58,609 nucleotides of DNA from positions 1 to 58,609 of the forward strand of contig JACPDP010000001.1 of the NCBI GenBank assembly GCA_016183945.1, in the 5' to 3' direction. Shown here in pieces: positions 19,588 through 28,229 of the stretch (positions are counted from its first letter, which is position 1; every line of letters begins with the position of its first letter). The position numbers were made by a program, and so were the translations under genes. Source of the stretch: Magnetospirillum sp. (lineage in GTDB: Bacteria > Pseudomonadota > Alphaproteobacteria > Rhodospirillales > Magnetospirillaceae). The notes beneath the pieces were generated by a model. The model had not been told where the DNA came from. It searched no databases and saw only the letters and a list, made by a program, of their open reading frames with translations.

Positions 19588-19603
19588 TGCAAGGCGAATG
19601 CCA
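19588..19603 (-). promoter_or_regulatory. sigma-54 (-24/-12) promoter of the hook gene
   Basis: The minus strand reads TGGCATTCGCCTTGCA with GG-N10-GC spacing. It lies 45 bases before the flgE-like ATG, giving a leader of about 35 nt. RpoN control of hook genes through FlbD/FleQ-type activators is established in many alphaproteobacteria. Confidence 0.72.
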
Positions 19604-19678
19604 GAGGTGAATTCATCATTTTCAATGAGTTGGCAACTGCGGACCCCGGCAGATTATGCCGAAGGCGGCAGGATTTGC

Positions 19679-19697
19679 CGGGAGCCCCCCTTGGCTC
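19679..19697 (-). terminator. possible terminator after the decarboxylase gene
   Basis: The arms GGGAGCC and GGCTCCC pair across a short loop about 10 bases after the decarboxylase stop codon. No run of T follows, so it may be a weak or Rho-assisted terminator, or only an mRNA 3' end stabiliser. Confidence 0.35.
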
Positions 19698-19706
19698 CCG
19701 TCTCCG

Positions 19707-20837
19707 TCAGATCACATACGTCTTCAGCGGCGCGAAACCGTTGAAATTCACCGAGGAATAGCTCGAGGTATACGCGCCGGTGGCGAGGATGCGGACCTTG
19801 TCGCCGACCTTCAGCGTCACCGGCATGCGATAGCCGGACTTCTCATAGAGGATGTCGGCCGAGTCGCAGGTCGGACCGGCCAGGCAAACCGGGCCGGTGG
19901 CATCGGTATCGCGCGGGGTGGTGATGCGGTACTTGATGGCCTCGTCCATGGTCTCGGCCAGGCCGCCGAACTTGCCGACGTCGAGATAGACCCAGCGGAC
20001 GTCCTCGTCGTAGCCCTTGCGGCTGATCAGCACGATCTCGCTTTCCAGGATGCCCGCATCGCCCACCAGACCGCGGCCGGGCTCGACGATCATCGCCGGC
20101 AGGTTGTTGCCGAAATGCCGGGTCATGGCGTCCATGATGGCGCCGGCATAGCGGTCGACGCCGGGGACATCGGTGCGGTAGCGCGCCGGCAGGCCGCCGC
20201 CCAGGTTCACCATCCTGATTTCGATGCCGGCCTCGTTGAGGGCGGTGAACAGCATGGCGGTCTTGCCCACCGCGATGTCCCACTGCGCCAGGTCGGTCTG
20301 CTGGCTGCCGACGTGGAACGACACGCCATAGGGGTCGAGGCCGAGGGCGCGGGCCCGGATCAACAGGTCGCGCGCCATGTCGAGATCGCAGCCGAATTTG
20401 CGGCTCAGGGGCCACTCGGCACCGTCGCAGGTCATCAGGATGCGGCAGAACACGCGGGAACCGGGCGCCGCCTCGGCCAGCTTCTCCAACTCGGGCTCGG
20501 AGTCGAACGCGAACAGGCGCACGCCCTTGGCATGGGCATAGGCGATGTCGATCTTCTTCTTGATGGTGTTGCCGTAGGACATATTGGCCGCCGAGGCTCC
20601 CGCGGCCAGGCACAGGTCGATCTCCGCCGGGCTTGCGACGTCGAAGTTGGAGCCCAAGGCGGCCAGCATGGCGACGATCTCCGTCTCCGGGTTGGCCTTG
20701 ACCGCATAAAACACCTCCGCCAGCGGCAGCCAGCGGCGGATGTTGAGGAAGTTGTCGCGGATGACGTCGAGGTCGACCACCAGGCAAGGAGTGGGCGGCT
20801 GCACTTCGTCGAGGAAGCGGGCGATCTTGGCGGTCAT
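19707..20837 (-). CDS. fold type III ornithine/lysine (DAP-like) decarboxylase
   Basis: 376 aa. An alanine-racemase-like barrel carries the PLP lysine in YAVKAN (Lys47), HVGSQ, the glycine loop NLGGGLPARY and EPGRGLVGDAG. The C-terminal beta domain has GPTCDSADILY with the catalytic cysteine and YTSSYSSVNFNGF. This is the eukaryotic-type ornithine/lysine decarboxylase group common in alphaproteobacteria, making putrescine or cadaverine. The start ATG has GAAGG upstream. It is preceded by a leader region of about 440 nt without a conventional gene. Confidence 0.92.
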   Translation of the reverse strand: MTAKIARFLDEVQPPTPCLVVDLDVIRDNFLNIRRWLPLAEVFYAVKANPETEIVAMLAALGSNFDVASPAEIDLCLAAGASAANMSYGNTIKKKIDIAYAHAKGVRLFAFDSEPELEKLAEAAPGSRVFCRILMTCDGAEWPLSRKFGCDLDMARDLLIRARALGLDPYGVSFHVGSQQTDLAQWDIAVGKTAMLFTALNEAGIEIRMVNLGGGLPARYRTDVPGVDRYAGAIMDAMTRHFGNNLPAMIVEPGRGLVGDAGILESEIVLISRKGYDEDVRWVYLDVGKFGGLAETMDEAIKYRITTPRDTDATGPVCLAGPTCDSADILYEKSGYRMPVTLKVGDKVRILATGAYTSSYSSVNFNGFAPLKTYVI

Positions 20838-21277
20838 CGGCGAAAAACCTTCACACGGAAATAAGACACGTCGCCGCGGCCTGGGGCCGGGGCGGGTGGA
20901 ACAGACCTTACCGGCCTGTCGGCTTCAAAGTGCGAAGATACTTCGCTTATCGAACCACAGCATCGCCCAGGCCAGCTGTGGGCCCGAATCTGCGGCGAAG
21001 ATGTCGGTGGCGTCGGACGCCAGCGCGATCGCGGTCATCAGCTCATCCCCTCAAGCACCGGGAGCCGTTGGCCCCACCTGCACCCAGAAGACGCCTCGGA
21101 CGTCGTTGCCAACCGGCACGTGCGCTGTACGTCTGGGGGCCGCATTTAGCGCCGATCGGCCCCAATGAAAAGTGAATTTTTGTGCGACGGGAAAAAAAGT
21201 TCCCGACCATGAGGGTTGGGCCGAGGGGAGAGCCCCGACCATGGTGCCGGCGGCCCCCTCACCCTGCCCTCTCCCGC
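20838..21277 (-). other. long untranslated leader / intergenic region upstream of the decarboxylase
   Basis: No conventional gene is visible in these 440 bases. On the decarboxylase strand they contain: a CATGGTCGGG direct repeat just after thiSG; an AT-rich stretch near 21160-21180; a hairpin with arms GGGGCCG/CGGCCCC (about 21140-21167); a 37-codon ORF at 20925-21038; and a hairpin GCGAAG-tat-CTTCGC overlapping its last codons. The Rfam speF motif is known upstream of such genes in alphaproteobacteria. Whether this is one needs a covariance search. Confidence 0.45.
20925..21038 (-). CDS. possible 37-aa leader peptide upstream of the decarboxylase
   Basis: ATG 21038 is preceded by GAGGGG (10 bases). 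The peptide begins MTAIALASDATDIFAADSG and ends FDKRSIFAL. A perfect 6-bp hairpin covers its last six codons, and the decarboxylase starts about 88 bases downstream. That order (short ORF, hairpin, polyamine gene) resembles attenuation leaders, but no homologue is recognised and the ORF could be chance. Confidence 0.3.
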   Translation of the reverse strand: MTAIALASDATDIFAADSGPQLAWAMLWFDKRSIFAL

Positions 21278-22261
21278 CTAAATCAGCCCGGCCAGCGGCG
21301 AGCTGGGATCGGCATACATCTTCCTCGGCATGCGGCCCGCCAGATAGGACAGGCGGCCGGCCTCCACCGCCAGCTTCATGGCGCGGGCCATGCGGATGGG
21401 ATCGCGGGCGGCCGCAATGGCGGTGTTCATCAGCACGCCGTCGCAACCGAGTTCCATGGCCACCGCAGCGTCGGAAGCGGTGCCGACGCCGGCGTCCACC
21501 AGCACGGGCACGGCGCAGTTCTCCTTGATCAGCCGGATGTTGATGGGGTTGATGATGCCGAGGCCGGAGCCGATCAGCGAGCCCAGCGGCATGATGGCGA
21601 CACAGCCCATCCCCTCCAGCATCTTGGCCTGGATGGGGTCGTCCGAGCAGTACACCATCACCTTGAAACCGTCCTTGATCAGCGCCTCGGCAGCCTTCAG
21701 GGTCTCGGGCATATTGGGATAGAGGGTCTTCTGGTCGCCCAACACCTCCAGCTTGACCAGATCCCAGCCGCCGGCCTCGCGCGCCAGCCTGAGCGTGCGC
21801 ACCGCTTCCTCGGCGGAGTAGCAGCCGGCCGTGTTGGGCAGAAAGGTGTAGTCCTTGGGGCTGACGTAATCGACCAGCATGGGCTGAGAGGGGTCGGACA
21901 GATTGACCCGGCGCACCGCGACGGTGACGATCTCGGCGCCGCTGGCCTTGATCGCCACCGCCGTCTCCTCGAAATCCTTGTATTTGCCGGTCCCCACCAG
22001 CAGGCGGGAATGGAAGCGCCGCCCGGCGACCTCGAAGGAGTCGTCGGCCACCGGCGCGTCCGAGCCGCCGCCGATGAAATGCACCACCTCCAAGCGATCA
22101 CCCTCGCCCACCTCCACCCGGTCATAGGCGGACTTGGGCACGATCTCCAGATTGCGCTCCACCGCCACCTTGCGCGAATCCACGCCCAACTGGCCCAGCA
22201 GGGTCTCAACACTCATGGGAGCCGCGAAGAGCCGCTCTTCCCCGTTGATCAACACTTTCAT
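21278..22261 (-). CDS. thiG: ThiS-ThiG fusion: sulfur carrier and thiazole synthase
   Basis: 327 aa from ATG 22261 with AGGTGA upstream; a longer ORF begins 25 codons earlier but lacks similarity. Residues 1-66 are a ThiS ubiquitin-like fold ending VVHFIGGG. Residues about 75-327 are ThiG with [12 protein letters not shown], the Schiff-base lysine in [10 protein letters not shown] and the phosphate loop [17 protein letters not shown]. It makes the thiazole phosphate of thiamine. The ThiS double glycine, normally a free C-terminus that carries sulfur, is buried in the fusion. Confidence 0.93.
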   Translation of the reverse strand: MKVLINGEERLFAAPMSVETLLGQLGVDSRKVAVERNLEIVPKSAYDRVEVGEGDRLEVVHFIGGGSDAPVADDSFEVAGRRFHSRLLVGTGKYKDFEETAVAIKASGAEIVTVAVRRVNLSDPSQPMLVDYVSPKDYTFLPNTAGCYSAEEAVRTLRLAREAGGWDLVKLEVLGDQKTLYPNMPETLKAAEALIKDGFKVMVYCSDDPIQAKMLEGMGCVAIMPLGSLIGSGLGIINPINIRLIKENCAVPVLVDAGVGTASDAAVAMELGCDGVLMNTAIAAARDPIRMARAMKLAVEAGRLSYLAGRMPRKMYADPSSPLAGLI

Positions 22262-22342
22262 CGAACGGTCACCTATGCTTGAACTGCCGACAGTATGGTG
22301 CGGCCCCAAGCGCGATGCAATCGGCGCCCGCTGCATTAGCTC

Positions 22343-22370
22343 TTGCTGAATCTACCCAGCGGATTATCCT
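22343..22370 (+). promoter_or_regulatory. candidate sigma-70-type promoter of the chemoreceptor gene
   Basis: TTGCTG, 16 bases, TATCCT, about 33 bases before the GTG start. Both boxes match the consensus at four of six positions or fewer, so this is a modest candidate. The divergent thiSG gene starts 80 bases away. Confidence 0.35.
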
Positions 22371-22402
22371 TTCCGCCGCATGAGCGGACTGACGGGTGAC
22401 GG

Positions 22403-23740
22403 GTGGCAATGGCCGAGGTGGGATTTAGCGATATGCAGGCGCTCGAAGCCATGATCGACCGCCTGATGGAGGGTGGCTACCGCTCACTGCCCGAGGGCGG
22501 CGACGAAGTTCTGGCCGGCAAACTGCGCGGCCTGGCCGCCAGGCTGGAGGAGCGGTCGCGCGGCCTTCTGGTGCAGGCGGTGGGAATGTCCATCCACCTC
22601 AACGGCACCGTCACCCAGGCGGTTCAGACCCTGCGCAGCATCCGCGAGATGAGTAGCCGCATGACCAACATCTCGGCCTCCACCGAGGAACTGGTCGCCA
22701 CCGTGCAGGCCATCAGCCGCACCTCGGAACTGGCCGCCGACAACGCCCGCTCGGTGCAGGCGGAATCGGACGAGGGCGCCCGCAGCACCGAGGCGGTCAT
22801 CGCCACCATGCAGGAGATCGTCGGCACGGTGAACAGCACCACCGGCCGCCTGGGCCGGCTGTCCGAGGCAAGCCTGGGCATCGGCGCCATCGTCAAGCAG
22901 ATCGAGCAGATTGCCAAGCAGACCAATATCCTGGCGCTCAACGCCACCATCGAGGCGGCCCGCGCCGGCGACGCCGGCAAGGGCTTCGCGGTGGTGGCCA
23001 CCGAGGTCAAGAACCTGGCCAACCAGACCGGCCGTGCGACGCTGGACATTCGCAAACGCATCGACACGCTGAGGGAAGAGACCGACACCATCCTCGACAG
23101 CATGAACCATGCCGTCGACACGGTGCGCGACGGCGAGCGGGTGGTGCTGGGGTCGGTGACCAAGATGCGCACCGTCAGCGACGAGATCCGCGACGTCACC
23201 ACCCTGATGCAGGAGATCGCCCAGCACCTCGGCCAGCAGCGCGAGGCGGCGCAGCTGATCGCCCGGAACCTGGAGGCCGCTGCAGTCCGCTCGGCCAACG
23301 ACACCGACGCCGTCAACACCATGATCGACATTTCGGGTAAGGCCAGCGCCCATCTCGTCGATCTGCTGACCGACGTGGCCAAGGTGGAAATCCGCAACGC
23401 CGTGATCCACCTCGCCAAATCCGACCATATGATCTGGCGCCGCCGCCTGGCCGAGATGCTGGCCGGACGCACCACCATCAACCCCGACGAACTGGCCAAC
23501 CATCATAGCTGCCGCCTGGGCAAGTGGTATTACTCGGTCACCGACGAAGCGATCAAGCGCCACGCCGCCTTCCGCGCCCTGGAAGCACCGCACGAGCGGG
23601 TACACCAGTTGGGCATCGAAGCGGCCAAGCTGTTCCGCGACGGCAACTTCGACCGTGCGGTGGAGGCGGTGGCCGGCATCGAGGAGCCCTCGGCCGAGGT
23701 ACAGCGCCTGCTCGACCAACTGACCGAAGAATTCGCCTGA
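22403..23740 (+). CDS. soluble methyl-accepting chemotaxis protein with C-terminal CZB zinc domain
   Basis: 445 aa with no membrane segment. Residues about 90-320 are the signalling coiled coil, with hairpin tip [20 protein letters not shown] followed by [16 protein letters not shown]. Residues about 335-440 match the chemoreceptor zinc-binding domain: [21 protein letters not shown] and APHERVH give the 3-His/1-Cys ligand set. CZB domains sense zinc or hypochlorous acid. Starts GTG 22403 or ATG 22409 are both possible. The phosphatase, STAS and CheR genes follow. Confidence 0.92.
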   Translation: MAMAEVGFSDMQALEAMIDRLMEGGYRSLPEGGDEVLAGKLRGLAARLEERSRGLLVQAVGMSIHLNGTVTQAVQTLRSIREMSSRMTNISASTEELVATVQAISRTSELAADNARSVQAESDEGARSTEAVIATMQEIVGTVNSTTGRLGRLSEASLGIGAIVKQIEQIAKQTNILALNATIEAARAGDAGKGFAVVATEVKNLANQTGRATLDIRKRIDTLREETDTILDSMNHAVDTVRDGERVVLGSVTKMRTVSDEIRDVTTLMQEIAQHLGQQREAAQLIARNLEAAAVRSANDTDAVNTMIDISGKASAHLVDLLTDVAKVEIRNAVIHLAKSDHMIWRRRLAEMLAGRTTINPDELANHHSCRLGKWYYSVTDEAIKRHAAFRALEAPHERVHQLGIEAAKLFRDGNFDRAVEAVAGIEEPSAEVQRLLDQLTEEFA

Positions 23741-23802
23741 TTTCCGCGGGCAAACCGCCTCCCCTGCCGAAGCATTGAGCGGGCGGACGGCCCCTCCCCC
23801 CG

Positions 23803-24948
23803 CTATCGCCGCACTGACACCAGGGTGAGGTCGTCGGGTGGTTCGCCCGGGATCCATTCACGGAAACGAGCCAGCAGATCGGCGGTCGGGGAAATTCCGG
23901 CCATGGCGGCAATCACCCAGGCCGGCAGCGAGGCCTCGTCCACCACCGGCACCCCCTCCGCCAAGCTTTCCAGCAGGGCATCGCTGTATGCCATCAGGCC
24001 AGCCCCAACCGGCATGGCGGTGACATGCTCCTCGTAGGTGGCGTCGGCGAAGGCGCCCAGGGGCGGGCCGGCGGTATCCAGCGCCCGCGGCTCCCCGTCC
24101 ACCACCAGGATGGGCGCCGGCATGGCGGCGCCGGCATAGGTCAAGGTGCCGGCGTCGCCATCGACGATGCCGACGAACGCGGCGGCGAACTGGCCGGGCG
24201 CCAGCAACTTCTTCAATTCGCGATTGAGCAGTCCCAGCAGGCCCGCCGGCCCCAGCATGACCGAGGGGCGACGGCTCATCAGCGCATGCAGACGAAAGAC
24301 ATTGAGCGAGGCGGCCACGCCGTGGCCGGCGAAATCGGCCAGCAAGACGCCGATGCGGTTGCTGCCGCGATCCGGCTCGAACACGGTCCAGAAATCCCCG
24401 CCCATCCCGGAGGAGGTCTCGATCAGGCCCTCGATGGCGATGCCGGTGCGGTTTCGGATGCCGGCCAGACGCGCCGTCTCCGGCAGCAGGGCGAACTGGG
24501 CGGCGCGGGCGGTCGCCAGTTCAAGACGAACGCGCCCGCGATACTCCTCCAGCCCGGCCAGCAGCAGGCGATTCTCCAGATGGACTCCGACCCGGGCGGT
24601 GATTTCGGCGGCGCTGAACGGCTTGCCCACCACGTCGGTCCCGCCGGCGGCGAAACAGGCCGCCCGCTGCCCGGGGTCGTCCATTCCGGTGACGAACAGC
24701 ACCGGCAACTCGGAGCGCGGATGGATTTTGCGCAGCCGCCGGCACATTTCCAGTCCATCCATGTTGGGCATCATGACGTCGAGCAACACCAGGTCGGGCC
24801 GCTTGCTCTCCACGGCGGCCAGCCCTTCCAGGCCGTCTGCTGCGGTGTCGACTTGGCCAACCCCCATCGCCTCGGCCAATGCCATCAGCGTGGCGCGGTT
24901 CATTGGGTTGTCGTCGACCACCAGCACGCGCACCTTGTCGAGTCTCAT
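23803..24948 (-). CDS. response regulator with PP2C-type (SpoIIE/RsbU) phosphatase
   Basis: 381 aa. The receiver domain (1-125) has DD near residue 12, phospho-acceptor Asp in LVLLDVMMPNMDGL and a conserved lysine in VVGKPFS. The SpoIIE-like PP2C domain (about 165-380) shows SSGMGGDFWTVF, LLADFAGHGVAASLN and PDDLTLVSVRR, where the acidic residues bind Mn/Mg. It should dephosphorylate a STAS protein when the receiver is phosphorylated. It overlaps the kinase gene upstream by 4 bases, so the two are co-translated. Confidence 0.9.
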   Translation of the reverse strand: MRLDKVRVLVVDDNPMNRATLMALAEAMGVGQVDTAADGLEGLAAVESKRPDLVLLDVMMPNMDGLEMCRRLRKIHPRSELPVLFVTGMDDPGQRAACFAAGGTDVVGKPFSAAEITARVGVHLENRLLLAGLEEYRGRVRLELATARAAQFALLPETARLAGIRNRTGIAIEGLIETSSGMGGDFWTVFEPDRGSNRIGVLLADFAGHGVAASLNVFRLHALMSRRPSVMLGPAGLLGLLNRELKKLLAPGQFAAAFVGIVDGDAGTLTYAGAAMPAPILVVDGEPRALDTAGPPLGAFADATYEEHVTAMPVGAGLMAYSDALLESLAEGVPVVDEASLPAWVIAAMAGISPTADLLARFREWIPGEPPDDLTLVSVRR

Positions 24949-25652
24949 CGCTCGCCCTCGTGGCGCCCGACAGGAAAATGCAGCACCGCCAGCCTGCCCT
25001 CCTCCGCCAAGGTCAATGTCGCCGCCTCGCCGATGATCGTCAGGCCGTGGCGGCGATCGGACGCCACCCGGCGCGGCACCGGGCGGTACCCGGGGCCTTC
25101 ATTGCGCACCGCCACCTCCAGCCCGCCGGTGACCCGTGCCGCCGAGATCTCGACATGTCGTGCCGCCCATTGCCGGTCCTCCAAACGTTGATCCAGCAGG
25201 CGGCAATAGGCGGCGAAGGAGTCCGGATCGTTGGCCGGCGAGGCGATTTCCAGATTGCCGTGGATGATGGCGTTGGCGACGGCCTCGTGCAGCGCCAGGC
25301 ACAGCCCGGAGATGCATTCCCCGCTGGCCAACAGGCGGCGGCACACCGCGTCGGCGAAGACCACCGCCACGTCGCCCCGCTGCGCGGTGTCGGAGCACAG
25401 CCACAGCCCCAGGCCACCGCCCATCAGATGGCGCCGGAATGCATCACCTGCCGGTTGCGATGGCGCCCCTTCGCACTCGCACCCACCGGAAAATGGGGCG
25501 CGGAGGCCTTCTTCAAGGGTGGCCGCATCGAAGCGGGGCGATACCAATACCGCCGGTCCACCGCCGCCGTCGCCGCCGAACAGGTCGGTGAAGGCCACTT
25601 CACGGCGGCCGGCATGGTGGCTTGTCGAGCTGCGGATATGTGATTCGTTCAT
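24945..25652 (-). CDS. RsbW-like anti-sigma/serine kinase, HATPase_c type (variant)
   Basis: 235 aa. The GHKL ATPase domain is C-terminal: CLALHEAVANAIIHGNLEI is the N box and RRHGLTIIGEA corresponds to the G2 region. In the G1 box the expected D-x-G-x-G reads NEGPG, so the adenine-contacting aspartate is an asparagine. An N-terminal 80 residues, including a CECEG pair, are unlike standard RsbW. It is the likely STAS-phosphorylating partner of the phosphatase immediately downstream. Divergent from the STAS gene by about 75 bases. Confidence 0.8.
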   Translation of the reverse strand: MNESHIRSSTSHHAGRREVAFTDLFGGDGGGGPAVLVSPRFDAATLEEGLRAPFSGGCECEGAPSQPAGDAFRRHLMGGGLGLWLCSDTAQRGDVAVVFADAVCRRLLASGECISGLCLALHEAVANAIIHGNLEIASPANDPDSFAAYCRLLDQRLEDRQWAARHVEISAARVTGGLEVAVRNEGPGYRPVPRRVASDRRHGLTIIGEAATLTLAEEGRLAVLHFPVGRHEGER

Positions 25653-25728
25653 TAGTTCTTGCCCCAGAACCAGTTTGAAGCAAACCTAGCTGTTGGGGAA
25701 GAGACTTCGAATGCGGACGGGAGTTGAC

Positions 25729-26031
25729 ATGGAGTACGGAGTAGAGACCAGACCAGGCGGCCTTTCAGTGCACATCACCGGGCGGATGACGCATGCCGAC
25801 TACAAGGGATTCCGCCATATTCTGCAGGCCATCAACGAACACGAGGCGCCCCGTATCGTCTTTGACCTGGGCGCAGTGGAATTCGTCGATTCGTCGGCGC
25901 TGGGAATGCTGCTCATCGTCCGCGATGCCGCCGTGCAGCAAAAACGAGACGTGGTCTTGAAAGGCGCCACCGGCCAAGTGGAAAAGCTCATCACTATCGG
26001 CAAGCTGCACAAATATTTCATCGTCGAGTAG
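25729..26031 (+). CDS. STAS-domain anti-anti-sigma factor
   Basis: 100 aa from ATG 25729, chosen for its GGGAG site six bases upstream; ATG 25711 with GGGGAAGAG is also possible. IVFDLGAVEFVDSSALGMLL carries the phosphorylatable serine of SpoIIAA/RsbV-type antagonists. It is the single target-type protein between two kinase/phosphatase pairs and is probably switched by both. Confidence 0.9.
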   Translation: MEYGVETRPGGLSVHITGRMTHADYKGFRHILQAINEHEAPRIVFDLGAVEFVDSSALGMLLIVRDAAVQQKRDVVLKGATGQVEKLITIGKLHKYFIVE

Positions 26032-26073
26032 CGGATTTTTTCGGGAGCGTCCCTTGTCGAGATGAGGCACTTT

Positions 26074-26673
26074 TCAAAACCGCACCACCAGCGTACGCCC
26101 GCCGTCTTCGCCGCCCACCGTGCGGGCGATCTTGCGGATCAGGGCCAACCCGCGCCCGCTGCGCGCGTCGGCCTCAACCGGCCGGCTGAGCTGCCCCTGG
26201 ACGTCGAAGCCGGCCCCCTGGTCGCTCACCGTCAGCGTCAGCCCGCCTCCGGCGGCGGGAACGGCGCAGATCTCGACCCGTCGGACGGCACGTTCCGGGT
26301 CGGCCAGTCGCTCCGCCAACTGGGTGCGGAATGCCGCAAATCGCTGCGCGTCGAACCGCAGATCGCTCTCAATGCCCAGATTGCCGTGAATCACCGCGTT
26401 GGACACCGCCTCGGCCAATGCCAGCAGCACGACATCGGGACCGGAGCCGGGCGGCAGGAAGCGATGCCGCACCGCCTCGCAGACCATCTCGGTGACGTCC
26501 AGCCGGTATGCCGCCGCCGTGGTGAGCGACAAGGCGATGCCGCCGGCCTCGATGGCGTCGAGACAGCGGCGTCCGACAAAGCCGCCGCCTTCCTCGCAGA
26601 AGCCGTGATAGGGGGAGTGCAGCCCCCGGCGCACCGCCGCCTCTTCGGCGGCACCGACGACGACCCGCGACAT
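26074..26673 (-). CDS. RsbW-like anti-sigma/serine kinase, HATPase_c type
   Basis: 199 aa from ATG 26673, sharing a base with the stop of the gene upstream (TGATG). The N box ALAEAVSNAVIHGNLGI, G1 box DQGAGFD and G2 region SGRGLALIRKIA are all canonical, unlike the paralogue at 24945-25652. The N-terminal 70 residues form a separate small domain. It should phosphorylate the nearby STAS protein and be opposed by the phosphatase with which it is co-translated. Confidence 0.85.
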   Translation of the reverse strand: MSRVVVGAAEEAAVRRGLHSPYHGFCEEGGGFVGRRCLDAIEAGGIALSLTTAAAYRLDVTEMVCEAVRHRFLPPGSGPDVVLLALAEAVSNAVIHGNLGIESDLRFDAQRFAAFRTQLAERLADPERAVRRVEICAVPAAGGGLTLTVSDQGAGFDVQGQLSRPVEADARSGRGLALIRKIARTVGGEDGGRTLVVRF

Positions 26674-27974
26674 CACGGGCCACTCTCCCGCTGCCGCCGC
26701 AGCCACAGCAAGGTGAGATCGTCCTCGATATCCTGCCCTGGCAGAGCCAAAAGGGCGTCAAGCAGCGCTTGCAGACGGGGACCGCCATGGCGGCGGGCGG
26801 CGGCGGCCAGTTTGCGCACACCGGCCATGCCGACCAGCCCACCGGTGCCGTCGTCCTTCTCGGACACCGCGTCACTGTAGACCAGCACTTCGGCGCCGGG
26901 CGGGAACGGCGTCCGCCGGTTGTCGTAGACGGTGGTGCCGGCGATGCCCAGCGGCAGCCCCTTGGTGTCGAGCATCGCCACATCGTCGGCGGCCATCAGC
27001 ACCGGCTGCGGCCAGCCACCGGCCGCCCACACCAACTCGTCTGCCTCGGCGTCGATGATGCCGTAGAACATGGTGGCGTACTGCCCGTGCGGCAGCAGCG
27101 GCTTCAAGGCGGCGTTGACCTCGGTCAGCAAGGCTCCTGGATCGCCGTGCAGGTGCCCATGGTCCGACATCAGGGCGTGCAGGCGAAAGGCATTCAGCGC
27201 CGCCTGCACGCCGTGACCGGAGAAGTCGAAGGCGAAGATGCCGACCCGCCGCGAGCCGCAGTCGAAGCAGCCCCACAGGTCGCCGCCGATACCCGAGGAG
27301 GGCTCGAAGAAGGACTCCACCGAGAGACCGACCCGCAGCAACAGCGGATGGACGCGGTCGGGACGCGGCAGCAGGGCAAACTGCATGCTGCGCGCCGCCT
27401 CGATCTCCTGCGCCATCTTGAAGCGCTCGAACTCCAGCATGGCCATCAGCGAGTGGAAGGCCTGCTGCGTCTTCATGCGGGTGATGGCGTAGCGCACCGC
27501 CCGCACCACGCTGTGGCTGGAGAACTCGCCCTTGACCAGGAAGTCCTGCGCCCCCTGCTCAAGGGCAAGGTCGGCCTGGGCCGGGTCGGTATCGCCGGTC
27601 ATCACCACCACAGGCACCACCGGCGCGGCCTCGCGCACCCGCCCCAGCGACACCATGCCGAGGGAATCGGGCAGGCTGGGGTCGAGCAGCACGGCGTCGA
27701 ACGGGCGCCCGGCCAGCGCGTCGAGGGCGGCGGCCATGGTTCGGACATGGGTGACATCGAAGAAGGCCTCGCCGGAGGCCAGCAGCGCCTCCCATACCAG
27801 GCGGGCGTCACCGGGATTGTCTTCCACCAACAGCACATTGAGCGGTGTCGTCGACAGCGATTCGGGCCGCGGCAAACGCGGCACCGGACCGCCGGAGCCA
27901 CCGCCGGCGCCCCGGGTCATCCGCCGCCGTCCCGCCAGCCGCACCAGCCCCGCCCGGACCCGCTCCTCCACCAT
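26673..27974 (-). CDS. response regulator with PP2C-type (SpoIIE/RsbU) phosphatase, second copy
   Basis: 433 aa from ATG 27974 (GTG 27983 is also possible). After a basic 40-residue extension comes a receiver domain (NVLLVEDNPGDARLV; Asp in DAVLLDPSLPDS; FLVKGEF). A helical linker leads into the PP2C domain: SSGIGGDLWGCF, FAFDFSGHGVQAALN, DIEDDLTLLWLRR. Same architecture as the 23803-24948 protein but clearly diverged. It heads an operon with the canonical kinase and is divergent from cheR. Confidence 0.9.
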   Translation of the reverse strand: MVEERVRAGLVRLAGRRRMTRGAGGGSGGPVPRLPRPESLSTTPLNVLLVEDNPGDARLVWEALLASGEAFFDVTHVRTMAAALDALAGRPFDAVLLDPSLPDSLGMVSLGRVREAAPVVPVVVMTGDTDPAQADLALEQGAQDFLVKGEFSSHSVVRAVRYAITRMKTQQAFHSLMAMLEFERFKMAQEIEAARSMQFALLPRPDRVHPLLLRVGLSVESFFEPSSGIGGDLWGCFDCGSRRVGIFAFDFSGHGVQAALNAFRLHALMSDHGHLHGDPGALLTEVNAALKPLLPHGQYATMFYGIIDAEADELVWAAGGWPQPVLMAADDVAMLDTKGLPLGIAGTTVYDNRRTPFPPGAEVLVYSDAVSEKDDGTGGLVGMAGVRKLAAAARRHGGPRLQALLDALLALPGQDIEDDLTLLWLRRQRESGP

Positions 27975-28066
27975 GCCCCTCACCCGGCTAGTACAAGCCC
28001 CCCGGCCTCGCTCCCGTCACCGCGCCCATTCCGCGGGAGATGCCGGCCCCACACCACGATGTCCCG

Positions 28067-28081
28067 GGTGTGGTCCACACC
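28067..28081. promoter_or_regulatory. 15-bp palindrome GGTGTGG-t-CCACACC
   Basis: Perfect 7-bp arms around one base, between the divergent phosphatase and cheR genes (255-base gap). It looks like an operator for a dimeric regulator. The only other promoter-like signal is TATAAA at about 28193, 37 bases before cheR. Confidence 0.4.
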
Positions 28082-28229
28082 GCAGCCATGACTTGTTCCC
28101 TGGTCTTACCACATTCGCCCTCTTGTTCTACACCGATGCAGGCGGGGACGCCATCGCGGCGCTTTCCTTCCGCACCGGAGAAGGGAATCGGGTATAAAGA
28201 AGACCCATTCCGCAATTTTGGGGTTTTGC

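Noticed and set aside
21180..21200. GGGAA-N6-TTCCC with an A-run as a strong terminator after thiSG
   Set aside because: The stem is only 5 bp and the run is inside the loop, so it does not look like an efficient intrinsic terminator.
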